From: an uncultured Duncaniella sp.
Lineage (GTDB): Bacteria; Bacteroidota; Bacteroidia; Bacteroidales; Muribaculaceae
NCBI GenBank assembly: GCA_958352885.1
Contig: CATWQI010000008.1
Coordinates: 87,455 to 151,454, forward strand
Direction of reading: 5' to 3'
Length of the DNA: 64,000 bases
The position numbers were made by a program, and so were the translations under genes. Below, one piece after another: positions 36,103-45,340 of the stretch; the first letter of the stretch is position 1; each line of letters opens with the position of its first letter. A model generated the notes under the pieces. The model did no database searches. It was not told where the DNA came from and saw only the letters and a program-made list of their open reading frames with translations.

Positions 36103-36699
36103 ATGAAGAAAATATTTTCATTATTCATTTCTGCGATAGTGTCTATATCGCTGATTGCCTGCGGCAACGATGAGCCGGAACCGGAAATCCCCGGTGGCGA
36201 CAATACCGAGGTGCCGGAAAACAGTAAAATTCTTGTAGCATACTTCAGTTGGGGTGGAACTACCCGCCGAATGGCACAGCAGATTGCGGAACAGACCGGC
36301 GGGACACTCTTTGAAATAGAACCTGTTGTGCCATATCCTACCGAATACACACCTTGTACCGAAGTAGCTTTGGAGGAGAGAGATTCCGACGCTCGCCCGG
36401 CTATAAAAAATACGGTTGGTGATATGGAATCCTATGACATCGTGTTTATCGGCTGCCCTGTATGGTGGCACACTGCTCCTATGATTATAAGCACCTTTAC
36501 AGAGAGCTACGATCTGAAAGGCAAGATTGTAGTGCCCTTCTGCACATACGCTTCTACATATCGCGATGAAACGCTCCGTAAGATTGTCGACCTTACCCCT
36601 GAATCAACCCACCTCGCGGGTCTTGGACTTACAAGCGGAAGTATCAACAGCTCCTATATCGCGACATGGCTTAAAAATATAAATGTAGTCAAGGAATAA
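36103..36699 (+). CDS. Lipoprotein flavodoxin (1)
   Basis: 198 residues. Lipobox LIAC (Cys20), an acidic/proline linker, and a flavodoxin domain from about residue 43 with FMN loop YFSWGGTTRRMA, then CTEVALEERDSDARPAI and GCPVWWHTAP. Very similar to the flavodoxin at 33816 but lacking its C-terminal tail. The lipid anchor places it on a membrane facing the periplasm or beyond. First gene of the rightward operon, one base before an AKR gene. Confidence 0.9.
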   Translation: MKKIFSLFISAIVSISLIACGNDEPEPEIPGGDNTEVPENSKILVAYFSWGGTTRRMAQQIAEQTGGTLFEIEPVVPYPTEYTPCTEVALEERDSDARPAIKNTVGDMESYDIVFIGCPVWWHTAPMIISTFTESYDLKGKIVVPFCTYASTYRDETLRKIVDLTPESTHLAGLGLTSGSINSSYIATWLKNINVVKE

Positions 36700-36700
36700 C

Positions 36701-37717
36701 ATGGAATATAGAACATTAGGATTGAGTGGTCTGAGAGTATCTGCCGTCGGACTTGGCTGCATGGGCATGAGTCACGGATACGGCACTCCGGCAAATAAAC
36801 GGGATATGATCCGGCTGCTTGATGATGCGGTCGATATGGGGTATACATTCTTTGACACTGCCGAGATTTACGGCACTATCGATGATCCGCACGCCAACGA
36901 GGAACTGCTCGGAGAAGCCTTGCAGCCGTACCGTAACAGAATTGTTATTGCAACAAAATTCGGTCTTGAATTTGAGAATCCCAGTGGTGACGGCCCGCAT
37001 CCGCTTATACCGGATTCAAGTCCGGCTGCGATACGCAAGGCGGTTGAAGGCTCTTTGCGGCGTCTTCGCACCGACCACATCGACCTCTATTACCAGCACC
37101 GTATTGACCCGGATGTAGAGCCGGAAACGGTAGCTGGTGTGATGCTTGACCTTATGAAGGAGGGCAAGATTCTCCACTGGGGCATCTCGGAGGCTGACGA
37201 GGAATATCTGCGTCGGGCACATGCCGTCTGCCGTGTCACTGCCGTGCAGAACCGTTATTCGATGATGGCGCGGTGGCATGAGGCTCTGTTCCCTATGCTG
37301 GAAGAACTTGGCATCGGCTTTGTGGCGTTTTCTCCGCTCGCCAACGGTCTGCTTACAGCAAACTATGACGCATCTTCAACTTTTGACCCGCACTCCGACT
37401 ATCGGGCCGCAATGCCGCAGTTCAAAAAGGAGAGCTTTGAAAAGAACTGTGAGCTGATGGACTATATCACACAGCTTGCCGATGAACATCATGCCACACC
37501 TTCGCAGATATCGCTGGCATGGATGCTGTGCAAGAATCCGTGGATTGTTCCTATCCCCGGCACACGGCACCTATGCCGTCTGAAAGAGAATGCCGGCGCG
37601 CCTGATGTGAAACTGAGCCAAGAGGAAATCGCCCAGATTGACCGCACCCTCGATACAATGCCAATGAGCGAAGTGTTCGGCGGCTCAAAAATTGTAAAAT
37701 CCCAAAAAGCAATCTGA
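36701..37717 (+). CDS. Aldo/keto reductase, cytosolic (AKR11/13-like)
   Basis: 338 residues without signal peptide. Tetrad Asp52, Tyr57, Lys86 and His133 (FDTAEIYG, ATKFG, YYQHR). The long C-terminal part PIPGTRHLCRLKENAGA is typical of the YajO/AKR11-13 group. NADPH-dependent reduction of aldehydes or ketones in the cytoplasm is expected. It follows the lipoprotein flavodoxin by one base; the paired flavodoxin is exported but this reductase is not, which is puzzling. Confidence 0.93.
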   Translation: MEYRTLGLSGLRVSAVGLGCMGMSHGYGTPANKRDMIRLLDDAVDMGYTFFDTAEIYGTIDDPHANEELLGEALQPYRNRIVIATKFGLEFENPSGDGPHPLIPDSSPAAIRKAVEGSLRRLRTDHIDLYYQHRIDPDVEPETVAGVMLDLMKEGKILHWGISEADEEYLRRAHAVCRVTAVQNRYSMMARWHEALFPMLEELGIGFVAFSPLANGLLTANYDASSTFDPHSDYRAAMPQFKKESFEKNCELMDYITQLADEHHATPSQISLAWMLCKNPWIVPIPGTRHLCRLKENAGAPDVKLSQEEIAQIDRTLDTMPMSEVFGGSKIVKSQKAI

Positions 37718-37721
37718 AAAA

Positions 37722-38453
37722 ATGGTTCCAAAAGTAATATGCCACATAATGAGTTCGGTCGACGGCCGACTTCTGCCGGGTCGGTGGACGCTGCCGTTTG
37801 ACGGCACACCTGCCGGTGAGTTGTTCATGGAATATGCCGAGTTAGGAAAATCGCTTGACACTGACGCATGGATGTTCGGCAAGTCAACCGCGAAGGAGGC
37901 TTTCCCTTATAAGTTCATGCCCAAGAGCAACGACAGGGCACAAGCCGGTAAAGTCTATACCGGGAACCGTGACTCTGAAAGACTGTTCATAACCGTTGAC
38001 CCCGATGCGGATATTTTCTACACCGACAACCGCCTCCGTGGTGACAATATCCTTGTCATTTTAGGAACGAATGCGACAGCCGATTATCTTGCGATGCTTG
38101 AAGAAAAAGGCATTTCATACATTGTGCTTGCCGACCCGACTGATCTGCGCAGTGCAATGGAGATTATTCATGACCGCTTCGGAATCAATAAAATCTCGCT
38201 TCAAGGTGGCGGCATAATCAACGGTGCGATGCTCGCTGCCGGACTGATTGATGAACTTAGCCTTGTGATGTATCCCGGAATTGACGGCCTTACCACCGTG
38301 CCCTCCATATTTGAATATCTCGGCGCGTCTGATGAGACCCCGGCTGCCGGTCAGTCACTGGAGCTGCTTTCTGCCGATGTGTGCAATCATGGAATAGTGT
38401 GGCTCAAATATAAATTTCATAAAAAGGGGGACGAATGGCAGCTCGACTTATGA
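37722..38453 (+). CDS. RibD C-terminal / dihydrofolate reductase-like protein
   Basis: 243 residues, one RibD-C domain with the N-terminal substrate-side MSSVDGRLLPG (10-20) and the NADPH-binding block ISLQGGGIINGAMLAAGLIDEL (start about 162). The RibD deaminase domain is absent and no riboflavin genes are nearby, so it is a stand-alone NADPH reductase of unknown substrate. Cytosolic. Starts four bases after the AKR and overlaps the next gene by 19 bases. Confidence 0.88.
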   Translation: MVPKVICHIMSSVDGRLLPGRWTLPFDGTPAGELFMEYAELGKSLDTDAWMFGKSTAKEAFPYKFMPKSNDRAQAGKVYTGNRDSERLFITVDPDADIFYTDNRLRGDNILVILGTNATADYLAMLEEKGISYIVLADPTDLRSAMEIIHDRFGINKISLQGGGIINGAMLAAGLIDELSLVMYPGIDGLTTVPSIFEYLGASDETPAAGQSLELLSADVCNHGIVWLKYKFHKKGDEWQLDL

Positions 38454-39475
38454 TATTGTCGGTATCTGTTGCTCTTTTCTCGGTTCTTGCCGGATGTGCC
38501 TCAACATCAGCGGAAGAGGAATTGTTAGAGGTGGAGGTGTCGGAGAATAATCCCGGCAACCGCGATGAAAACCCGTCTGAAATGAAAGATTACAGCCATC
38601 TTACAACAGCAAACACTGTCAGCGATGTGGTAAATCATCCTGCTTTTCAAGGTTTCGGAAGATATATCCTGCCGCTTGAGTGGCGTTACGATCCCGACAT
38701 GAAGCTCGGCAATATACCGTCGCTTCTGCCATACCACAATTATGTGGACGCCGGAAGAGCTGTAGGTTATATCAACGAGATGATAGATATGGTTGGAAAT
38801 GGTAAGCAGTTGTACTATGACCTCGGTCGCAAGGATGCCGGACTGTTTTTCTTTCCCGGAAATCCCGGCGCGCCATTCGCTGTGTTCTGTCCGGGAGGAG
38901 GATTCTCTTATGTCGGTTCAATCCACGAGGGTTTTCCTCTCGCTCTCGAACTGAGCAAGAAAGGCTACAATGCTTTTGTAATCCAGTACAGCGTTGACCG
39001 TGGAGCGCAGAGTGCCGTCGAAGACCTTTCAGCAGGCATAGACTATATATTTGCCCATGCCTCTGAGTTAGGCGTATCGACTGATGACTACTCTGTATGG
39101 GGCGGCTCGGCAGGAGCGCGTATGGCTGCATATATCGGGTCATACACTCCTGCGGCATTCGGCAATTTTGTCGATGCCCGTCCTGCCACAGTCGTGATGG
39201 GCTATACCGGCCATTCGGAATATACGCGTCAGGATCCGCCGACATACGTTGTTATCGGCGAGAATGATGCTATTGCAAGTCCGACGGTAATGCGCCGCCG
39301 GGTGGAAGCATTGCAGTCGCTCGGCATAGATGCCGAATTTCATCTGTTCCCAAATCTGCGCCACGGTTTCGGTCTTGGCACTGGCACAAGTGCAGAGGGC
39401 TGGATGGACAGCGCGGTCAGGTTCTGGGAGAAACATATGAACCATTCGGCAGGGATACCTAACATTACCATTTAA
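38435..39475 (+). CDS. Lipoprotein alpha/beta hydrolase (BD-FAE/xylan esterase-like)
   Basis: 346 residues. Lipobox LAGC (Cys21) and a disordered linker, then the hydrolase domain from about 110. The oxyanion loop is CPGGGFSYV (about 152-160), nucleophile Ser225 in GGSAGARM, acid Asp278 (IGENDAI) and His310 (LRHGFG). Similar enzymes remove acyl groups from polysaccharides or phenolic esters. ATG 38435 has a good upstream GGGGGA and makes a 19-base overlap with the preceding gene. Confidence 0.88.
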   Translation: MAARLMILSVSVALFSVLAGCASTSAEEELLEVEVSENNPGNRDENPSEMKDYSHLTTANTVSDVVNHPAFQGFGRYILPLEWRYDPDMKLGNIPSLLPYHNYVDAGRAVGYINEMIDMVGNGKQLYYDLGRKDAGLFFFPGNPGAPFAVFCPGGGFSYVGSIHEGFPLALELSKKGYNAFVIQYSVDRGAQSAVEDLSAGIDYIFAHASELGVSTDDYSVWGGSAGARMAAYIGSYTPAAFGNFVDARPATVVMGYTGHSEYTRQDPPTYVVIGENDAIASPTVMRRRVEALQSLGIDAEFHLFPNLRHGFGLGTGTSAEGWMDSAVRFWEKHMNHSAGIPNITI

Positions 39476-39480
39476 GAATC

Positions 39481-40620
39481 ATGAAATTATATTCCAAAAT
39501 ACTTTTATTAATAAGTCTGTCGAGTCTGTCATTAAACTTATACGCTCAGACTGACAGCATACCGACACACGGTTTTGCCGCATTTGATGAAAGCGGTGTG
39601 TTTCATCCATACGAATTCAACCGCCACGCAGTCGGCGATGACGAGATACAGATTGAGATTCTGTATTCAGGCATCTGCCACAGTGATCTCCACAATGTGC
39701 ATGGTGACTGGCGAAAGGAAGAGTATCCGATGGTGCCGGGGCATGAAATCGCCGGGCGTGTCGTTGCCGTTGGAAAAGATGTCACGAAATTCAAGGTTGG
39801 TGATTATGCCGGCGTCGGCTGCATAATCAATTCATGTCACGTATGTGACTATTGCCTTAACGGACAGGAGCATTATTGCAGCGAGTCTGTTTCTACTTAT
39901 CATGACCATGACCCTTACCACGATAATGAGCCGACTCAAGGAGGATACTCCGACAACATAGTGGTTTCTCAAGACTATGCCATTGCCATTCCGGCAAATG
40001 CAGATATGGAGAAGGTAGCGCCACTGCTGTGTGCAGGAATCACAACTTACTCGCCAATAAAATATGCCGGTGTCAAGTCCGGCGATAAAGTCGGAGTTGC
40101 CGGTTTCGGAGGTCTGGGAAACATGGCTGTGAAATACCTGAAAGCACTCGGTGCCGATGTCTCGGTCTTTGACATTTCTGAGGACAAGCGTGAAGCCGCC
40201 AAAGAGATGGGAGCGTCACGGTATGTAAACGTCAACGACTCGGCGGCTATGGCGTCTATAGCAAATGAGTTCGATTTTATCATCAGCACCATTCCGTCGG
40301 CTTACGACCCCATGACCTATATGAAGATGCTGAAATGGAACGGACAGATGTGCATAGTCGGCATTCCATCGGCAAAAGATATGCCGCAGCTTTCAATGCG
40401 CTCATTTATCGGTATGGCAAACAGACGTCTGTTCGGTTCAAGAATAGGGAGTATCGGTGAAACTCAGGAAATGATGGACTATTCGGTGGCGCATGGCATA
40501 TATCCTGATGTCGAAGTGATAAAGGCAGATGCCGACCTCATAACCGACGCATATGAGAAAGTCAAAAACGGAGAAGTAAAGTTCCGTTATGTAATTGATA
40601 TGTCAACTTTAGAAAAATAA
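39481..40620 (+). CDS. Exported zinc alcohol dehydrogenase (cinnamyl-alcohol dehydrogenase-like)
   Basis: 379 residues, with a signal peptide (about 1-22, ending YAQ) before a complete MDR-type dehydrogenase. Catalytic zinc ligands are Cys66, His88/Glu89 and Cys184; structural zinc cysteines are 119, 122, 125 and 133. The NADP loop is GFGGLGNMA. Such enzymes interconvert aromatic and other aldehydes and alcohols with NADP(H). The export signal on a cofactor-dependent dehydrogenase is unusual. Its paralogue at 51625 has lost this leader. Confidence 0.92.
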   Translation: MKLYSKILLLISLSSLSLNLYAQTDSIPTHGFAAFDESGVFHPYEFNRHAVGDDEIQIEILYSGICHSDLHNVHGDWRKEEYPMVPGHEIAGRVVAVGKDVTKFKVGDYAGVGCIINSCHVCDYCLNGQEHYCSESVSTYHDHDPYHDNEPTQGGYSDNIVVSQDYAIAIPANADMEKVAPLLCAGITTYSPIKYAGVKSGDKVGVAGFGGLGNMAVKYLKALGADVSVFDISEDKREAAKEMGASRYVNVNDSAAMASIANEFDFIISTIPSAYDPMTYMKMLKWNGQMCIVGIPSAKDMPQLSMRSFIGMANRRLFGSRIGSIGETQEMMDYSVAHGIYPDVEVIKADADLITDAYEKVKNGEVKFRYVIDMSTLEK

Positions 40621-40628
40621 TAAACCAT

Positions 40629-41786
40629 ATGGATTCTTTCACTTTTCAATATCCGGTAAAACAGTATTTCGGCAAAGGCTGTCTGGAGACTGCCTTGAAT
40701 ACAGAAATGCCCAAAATGGGTAACAAAGTAATGCTTGTCTACGGTGGCGGCTCATTGAAACGGTCAGGGCTTTATGACCGCATCCGGAAAATGCTTGAAG
40801 CAGCAGGCAAGACAGTTGTGGATTTTAGCGGCATTATGCCCAATCCCACATACGCCAAAGTTCAGGAAGGCGCAAAAATTGCCCGTGAAAACAATGTCGA
40901 TTTCATACTTGCCGTCGGCGGAGGTTCCGTTATAGACTGCTGCAAGATTGTCTCGATTCAGGCAAAGACCGATGAGGATATCTGGAGTATGCAGTATGGC
41001 AAAGAGCGTCGTATGGCGACAGACTGTATCCCTATGGGGTCGATTGTAACGGCTTCCGGAACCGGCGCGGAGCAGAACAACGGAGCGGTAATAACCAATG
41101 AAGAACTGAAACTCAAACAGCCTCTTTTCGGTGCGTTCAATTCGTTTGCAGTGCTTGACAGCGACCTGACGCTGACTTTGCCCATGAAGCAGGTGATTAG
41201 CGGTGCCTTTGACACGCTGAGTCATTGCATGGAGACCTATATGGGACGCCCTGCACACACCAATCTTACCGACGAGATAAACGAAGCCATAATGCGTAAT
41301 GTAATCAAAAATATCCGCGCTCTTATTGCTGATCCCGACAACGACTTCGCAAGAGGCGAACTGATGTGGGCATCGGCTATGGCTGAGAATTCAATCCTTA
41401 AACTCGGCAAAATCACTGACTTCCAGTGCCACATGCTTGAACACGCAGTGGGAGCATATACCGATTGCAACCACGGTGCCGGTCTTGCCATTATACACCC
41501 GACCCTTTACCGTCACATGCTGGACGAAGGAGCTGAAAAACTGGCGGCAATGGCAGAAAACGTCTGGGGCATAACAGAAGGCACTGAAAAAGAGAAGGCG
41601 GCAAAAGGTATCGACGCGCTTGAATCTTTCATCAGGGAAATCGGTATGCCTTCGCATTGGAGTGAGATTGGTGTGACTGAAGAAACCCTGCTTCGCAAAG
41701 CGGCCGACTCAACCGTGCTGACTCCGGGATGCGCCAAGAGATTCACTCACGACGAGCTGTTTGAAATCCTGAAAGAAACAATGTAA
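40629..41786 (+). CDS. YqhD-like NADPH-dependent aldehyde reductase (iron-type alcohol dehydrogenase)
   Basis: 385 residues, almost the length of E. coli YqhD (387). All four metal ligands are present: Asp195, His199, His268 and His282, each one position from those of YqhD; the nucleotide loop is GGGSVID. YqhD reduces short-chain and reactive aldehydes with NADPH and is controlled by the AraC-type YqhC. The presence of an AraC gene at the operon start and DkgA-like AKRs in the operon mirrors that system. Cytosolic; starts eight bases after the zinc dehydrogenase. Confidence 0.92.
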   Translation: MDSFTFQYPVKQYFGKGCLETALNTEMPKMGNKVMLVYGGGSLKRSGLYDRIRKMLEAAGKTVVDFSGIMPNPTYAKVQEGAKIARENNVDFILAVGGGSVIDCCKIVSIQAKTDEDIWSMQYGKERRMATDCIPMGSIVTASGTGAEQNNGAVITNEELKLKQPLFGAFNSFAVLDSDLTLTLPMKQVISGAFDTLSHCMETYMGRPAHTNLTDEINEAIMRNVIKNIRALIADPDNDFARGELMWASAMAENSILKLGKITDFQCHMLEHAVGAYTDCNHGAGLAIIHPTLYRHMLDEGAEKLAAMAENVWGITEGTEKEKAAKGIDALESFIREIGMPSHWSEIGVTEETLLRKAADSTVLTPGCAKRFTHDELFEILKETM

Positions 41787-41796
41787 CGCACCCGAT

Positions 41797-42900
41797 ATGA
41801 AGAAATATATATTATCAATAATACTGGGACTGATGTCTCTCCCGGCATTCACTCAAAATTCTACGATTATGGAAACAAAACCTATTTTCAAGAATGTCGA
41901 TGTAAAGGATGTCCTTGCCTATAAGGGCAATCCATACGGCCTTGTCTACAACAACGCCATTATGAAGAACGAAGCCGGAAAGGTCAATATCCACCCGATT
42001 GAATATGACCTGAACGGTTTGAAAATCCGTGCCAACGTCTATACTCCCGCCGGATATGATCCGAGCCGAAAGTATCCCGCACTCGTCGTGGCACACCCCA
42101 ACGGGGGCACAAAGGAGCAGGTTGCCGGCAACTATGCGCAGATTATGGCAGGAAAGGGCTATATCACTCTTGCCTTTGACGCCGCTTATCAGGGTGCGAG
42201 CGGAGGCGAGCCCCGAAGCACCGACAAGCCTGCAAACCGAGCGGAGGATATACACCGTGCGGCAGATGTACTTCTGACCTATCCCGGCGTTGACGCCGAC
42301 CGTCTTGGCATACTTGGTATCTGCGGTGGTGGCGGCTACACGGCAAAGGCTGCACAGACCGACAAACGCTTCAAGGCAATCGCCACACTCAGCCTGTTCA
42401 ATTCGGGACTGGTGCGCCGCAACGGGTTCCTCGATTCGCAGATAAACCAGATTCAGGAACGGCTCGAAGATGCCTGTGCAGCCCGTCAGAAGGAAGCCGA
42501 AGGCTGTGAAATAGAATATGTCGGCGACATGAGCGGAGTAACCCCGGAACAGGCTGCAAACCTGCCGTTTGACCTCTACCGTGAAGGTTATGACTATTAC
42601 ATTGTCAATTATGCTCACCCCAATTCCACATTCCGCTATACCAAGAGCAGTCTTATCGATCTGATGGACTGGGATGCCTCGGAAGGGATGCAACTCATAA
42701 ACAAACCTTTGCTGATGATTGCCGGAAAAAATGCCGATACGCTCTACATGTCGGAACAGTGCTTCAGCAAGGCAACCGGTACTGATAACAAAGAATTCTT
42801 CCTTGTACCCGGTGCGACACATATACAGACCTATTATGTACCTGAGTATGTGACTCAGATTTCCGACAAACTGACTGACTTCTTCGGCAAGAATCTCTAA
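41797..42900 (+). CDS. Secreted dienelactone hydrolase-like alpha/beta hydrolase
   Basis: 367 residues. Signal peptide 1-20, alpha/beta hydrolase domain from about 70. The nucleophile elbow is LGICGGGGY with Cys176, the cysteine type of dienelactone hydrolases, and the late histidine is in PGATHIQTYY. It has an extra stretch about 205-265 forming a lid. Related to the hydrolase at 22798, which has the same cysteine. Substrate unknown. Part of the nine-gene operon; 10 and 19 bases separate it from its neighbours. Confidence 0.88.
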   Translation: MKKYILSIILGLMSLPAFTQNSTIMETKPIFKNVDVKDVLAYKGNPYGLVYNNAIMKNEAGKVNIHPIEYDLNGLKIRANVYTPAGYDPSRKYPALVVAHPNGGTKEQVAGNYAQIMAGKGYITLAFDAAYQGASGGEPRSTDKPANRAEDIHRAADVLLTYPGVDADRLGILGICGGGGYTAKAAQTDKRFKAIATLSLFNSGLVRRNGFLDSQINQIQERLEDACAARQKEAEGCEIEYVGDMSGVTPEQAANLPFDLYREGYDYYIVNYAHPNSTFRYTKSSLIDLMDWDASEGMQLINKPLLMIAGKNADTLYMSEQCFSKATGTDNKEFFLVPGATHIQTYYVPEYVTQISDKLTDFFGKNL

Positions 42901-42919
42901 TCAGCAAAAACAAATCAAT

Positions 42920-43495
42920 ATGAAATTTGTAAAATCAATAATGGCAGTTGTGTCCGTTCTGGCAATGTCACTCAGTGCCTGCGCCTCCAAACCGGCATCA
43001 ACGCCACAAACCCCTACAAACGAAGAAATGAAATCTGTAATCGTCTATTTCACACATTCCGGAAATACGGAACTGGCAGCCAAGGAAGTTGCTGCCGTGA
43101 CAGGGGCGAAAATGATACGCCTCCAGCCCGAACAGCCATATTCATCAGAGGATGTGGATTGGGTGAACGAGCAGTCGCGCTGCACTCAGGAACATCTCAA
43201 CCAGTCGCTTCGCCCTGCCATCAAGACTGTTGACATTAACTTCGCGGATGTCGACACCATTTTCGTCGGTTTCCCGATATGGTGGCACGAAGAACCGGCT
43301 GTAATACGCACGTTCCTTGACAACTACCGTGCAGAGCTGAAAAACAAGGTCATATATCCGTTCTGCACCTCCTACGAAAGCCCAATGTCGGAGGCGGATG
43401 CAACCCTTCGCAAAGGTTATCCTGACCTGAATATCAAGACCGGGCTGCGTCTTCCCGCAAAACCCGAACAAATTAAAAAATGGATAGAAAAATGA
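42920..43495 (+). CDS. Lipoprotein flavodoxin (2)
   Basis: 191 residues. Lipobox LSAC (Cys21), linker, then flavodoxin domain with FMN loop YFTHSGNTELAA (about 43-54) and GFPIWWHEEP (about 114-123). It belongs to the same family as the flavodoxin at 36103, but is less similar to it. Its stop codon overlaps the start of the downstream AKR (ATGA), the tightest of the separate flavodoxin-AKR pairs. Confidence 0.9.
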   Translation: MKFVKSIMAVVSVLAMSLSACASKPASTPQTPTNEEMKSVIVYFTHSGNTELAAKEVAAVTGAKMIRLQPEQPYSSEDVDWVNEQSRCTQEHLNQSLRPAIKTVDINFADVDTIFVGFPIWWHEEPAVIRTFLDNYRAELKNKVIYPFCTSYESPMSEADATLRKGYPDLNIKTGLRLPAKPEQIKKWIEK

Positions 43496-44331
43496 ATACA
43501 GTGACATTAAACAATGGCGTCATCATGCCACAGGTAGGCTATGGCGTCTATCAGGTATCCCCGGCTGAATGTGAACGCTGCGTCAGCGATGCGCTCAGTG
43601 TCGGTTATCGTATGATTGATACGGCTCAGGCTTATCACAATGAAGAAGGTGTCGGTGCAGCCGTGAAAAACAGCGGCATAACACGCGCCGAGCTGTTCCT
43701 TGTATCCAAGATATGGATTTCAAATTATGGCTACGAAAAAGCCAAAAGGTCAATAGACGAAAGTCTGCGAAAACTCGGCACTGACTACATTGACCTGATG
43801 TTGCTTCACCAGCCTTTCTGCGACCGTTACGGCGCATACCGCGCGATGGAAGAGGCATACAAGGAGGGCAAGCTCCGCGCAATCGGTGTCAGCAATTTCT
43901 ATCCTGATCATTTCATTGACCTCGCAAGCAATGTAGAGATTGTTCCCGCAGTCAATCAGGTGGAAACACATGTTTTCGACCAGCAGATAGCGGCTCAGAA
44001 ATACATGCAAGAGTTCGGCACCCACATCATGGCATGGGCACCGCTTGCCGAGGGACGATACGGATTCTTTACCAATCCCGTACTTGAGACAATCGGCAAG
44101 AAATATGGTAAAAGTGTGGCACAGGTCGCACTCCGCTGGCTTCTGCAACGAGGTGTAATCATCATTCCGAAATCAACCCACATCGAGCGCATGCAGCAGA
44201 ATATAGATATTTTCGACTTTGAACTCTCCGCCGAAGATATGGCAGAAATTGCTGCACTTGACACTGCCACAAGCCTGTTCTTCGACCATCATGATCCTGA
44301 AGTCGTGAAAATGTTTATGGGCTGGAGATAA
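43492..44331 (+). CDS. Aldo/keto reductase, cytosolic (DkgA-like)
   Basis: 279 residues from ATG 43492, which overlaps the flavodoxin stop by four bases; an ATG four codons earlier is possible. Complete AKR5-like barrel with Asp43, Tyr48, Lys73 and His106 (IDTAQAYH, SKIW, LLHQP) and IIPKSTH at the cofactor site. DkgA-type enzymes reduce methylglyoxal and 2,5-diketogluconate. Its closest relative in this window is the AKR half of the fused protein at 48863-50341. Last gene of the rightward operon, followed by a terminator. Confidence 0.93.
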   Translation: MNTVTLNNGVIMPQVGYGVYQVSPAECERCVSDALSVGYRMIDTAQAYHNEEGVGAAVKNSGITRAELFLVSKIWISNYGYEKAKRSIDESLRKLGTDYIDLMLLHQPFCDRYGAYRAMEEAYKEGKLRAIGVSNFYPDHFIDLASNVEIVPAVNQVETHVFDQQIAAQKYMQEFGTHIMAWAPLAEGRYGFFTNPVLETIGKKYGKSVAQVALRWLLQRGVIIIPKSTHIERMQQNIDIFDFELSAEDMAEIAALDTATSLFFDHHDPEVVKMFMGWR

Positions 44332-44349
44332 TAATTCTCTCACATACGA

Positions 44350-44392
44350 AATACGGAGCCTTGTCAAATGCGACTTGGCTCCGTATTCTTTT
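44350..44392 (+). terminator. Terminator of the rightward nine-gene operon
   Basis: AATACGGAGCC (44350-44360) pairs exactly with GGCTCCGTATT (44377-44387), followed by CTTTTATATT. Confidence 0.82.
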
Positions 44393-44408
44393 ATATTATT
44401 GCTTGGTT

Positions 44409-44580
44409 TCAGTTGCCAACATTTGCCTGATTGTTGGCATTATAGCGGTCGCCTTGTATATGGATAGAATCCAAGACCTCATCTATTCGTTTCAGTTCTT
44501 CTTGTGTGAAAGAGACCTTTGCAGAAGCAAGGTTGTCTTCACTTAAACTCGTTCTGCGAAAGACTTTGTAGATTTCAACA
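44409..44580 (-). pseudogene. C-terminal remnant of an aldo/keto reductase
   Basis: The minus-strand frame contains SLSEDNLASAKVSFTQEELK and then RIDEVLDSIHIQGDRYN before the stop. This is the AKR11/13 C-terminus (ENL-A, FTQEEL-RIDE, QGDRY). Everything upstream, including the whole catalytic barrel, is missing, replaced by beta-propeller sequence. It lies downstream of the flavoprotein at 45526, so it may once have been the AKR partner of that flavoprotein. Confidence 0.65.
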
Positions 44581-44581
44581 A

Positions 44582-45340
44582 CTATAAAGAGAAAGAAACA
44601 AATGCACAATTGGGAGAACCGGCAGCAACATTATCTTCACTGACGATGCCATACCATTTGCCTTCTTTTGCGAACAAGCGCTCCACTTCAATTGTCTTGC
44701 CGTCAGAGCCTGAAACGACGATATCACTGGGCGTCGAAAGACGACTGTATTTGTTCCGATATATCAATGAGCCGTTGTTCATATCGTATACATCGGAATA
44801 TTTGTGGCCATCGTACATGGTGGTCAGAAGCATCTTGCCATCGGTAAACTGCACGTCGCATACAAGTATATATGGTTTCAGTGCCTCTATCTCATCGGCA
44901 CCATCCATGATGACTTTCATAGTCACTTCCTGATCTTGCTCCGGAGTCAGGGCATAGTTGCCTCTTTTTAATATGGCGAGGGGCTGCATGGCGCCGGGGC
45001 AGCCACATTTATAGCCGAGCCTGTGCCTCCCACAGGCTCTATCATCGACATTGCCATATTTCGATCAATAGTGGCCATCAGTGTGTCAGCAGCCAAAGAA
45101 TACTTGTAGACCGACGGATTATCGAAATTGGGCAGAAGTACCGAACCGTCCTTGCCATTAACAAAAGCTCCGAGAATCACGCGATATTCACCCGGACCTT
45201 GGCCGCGGTGATTTATCTCTCCGAGATAGTTTCCACTGTTGACGTTATACATTATGAGCCGTGACATCGAAGGATCTCGCTACAATAACTGCGATTACAG
45301 CGACAAGCACAGCTGAATTCAAGACGATTTTTTTTGCCAT
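44582..45340 (-). pseudogene. Remnants of a leader peptide and six-bladed beta-propeller protein
   Basis: Three pieces in different frames. At 45340-45245 a 31-codon frame starts MAKKIVLNSAVLVAV, a membrane leader like those of NVEALA-type peptides or their propeller partners. At 45267-44968 lies the first blade with the family signature RGQGPGEY. At 44989-44582 lie later blades (YDMNNGSLIYRNKYS and following). The normal proteins have about 350-400 residues; here the leader, blade 1 and late blades are joined by deletions with frameshifts. Confidence 0.65.

Noticed and set aside
41815..42822. 335-codon open frame on the minus strand
   Set aside because: It lies opposite the hydrolase gene at 41797-42900, shows no domain pattern, and has no promoter or ribosome-binding signal. 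It is a shadow of codon bias in the real gene.
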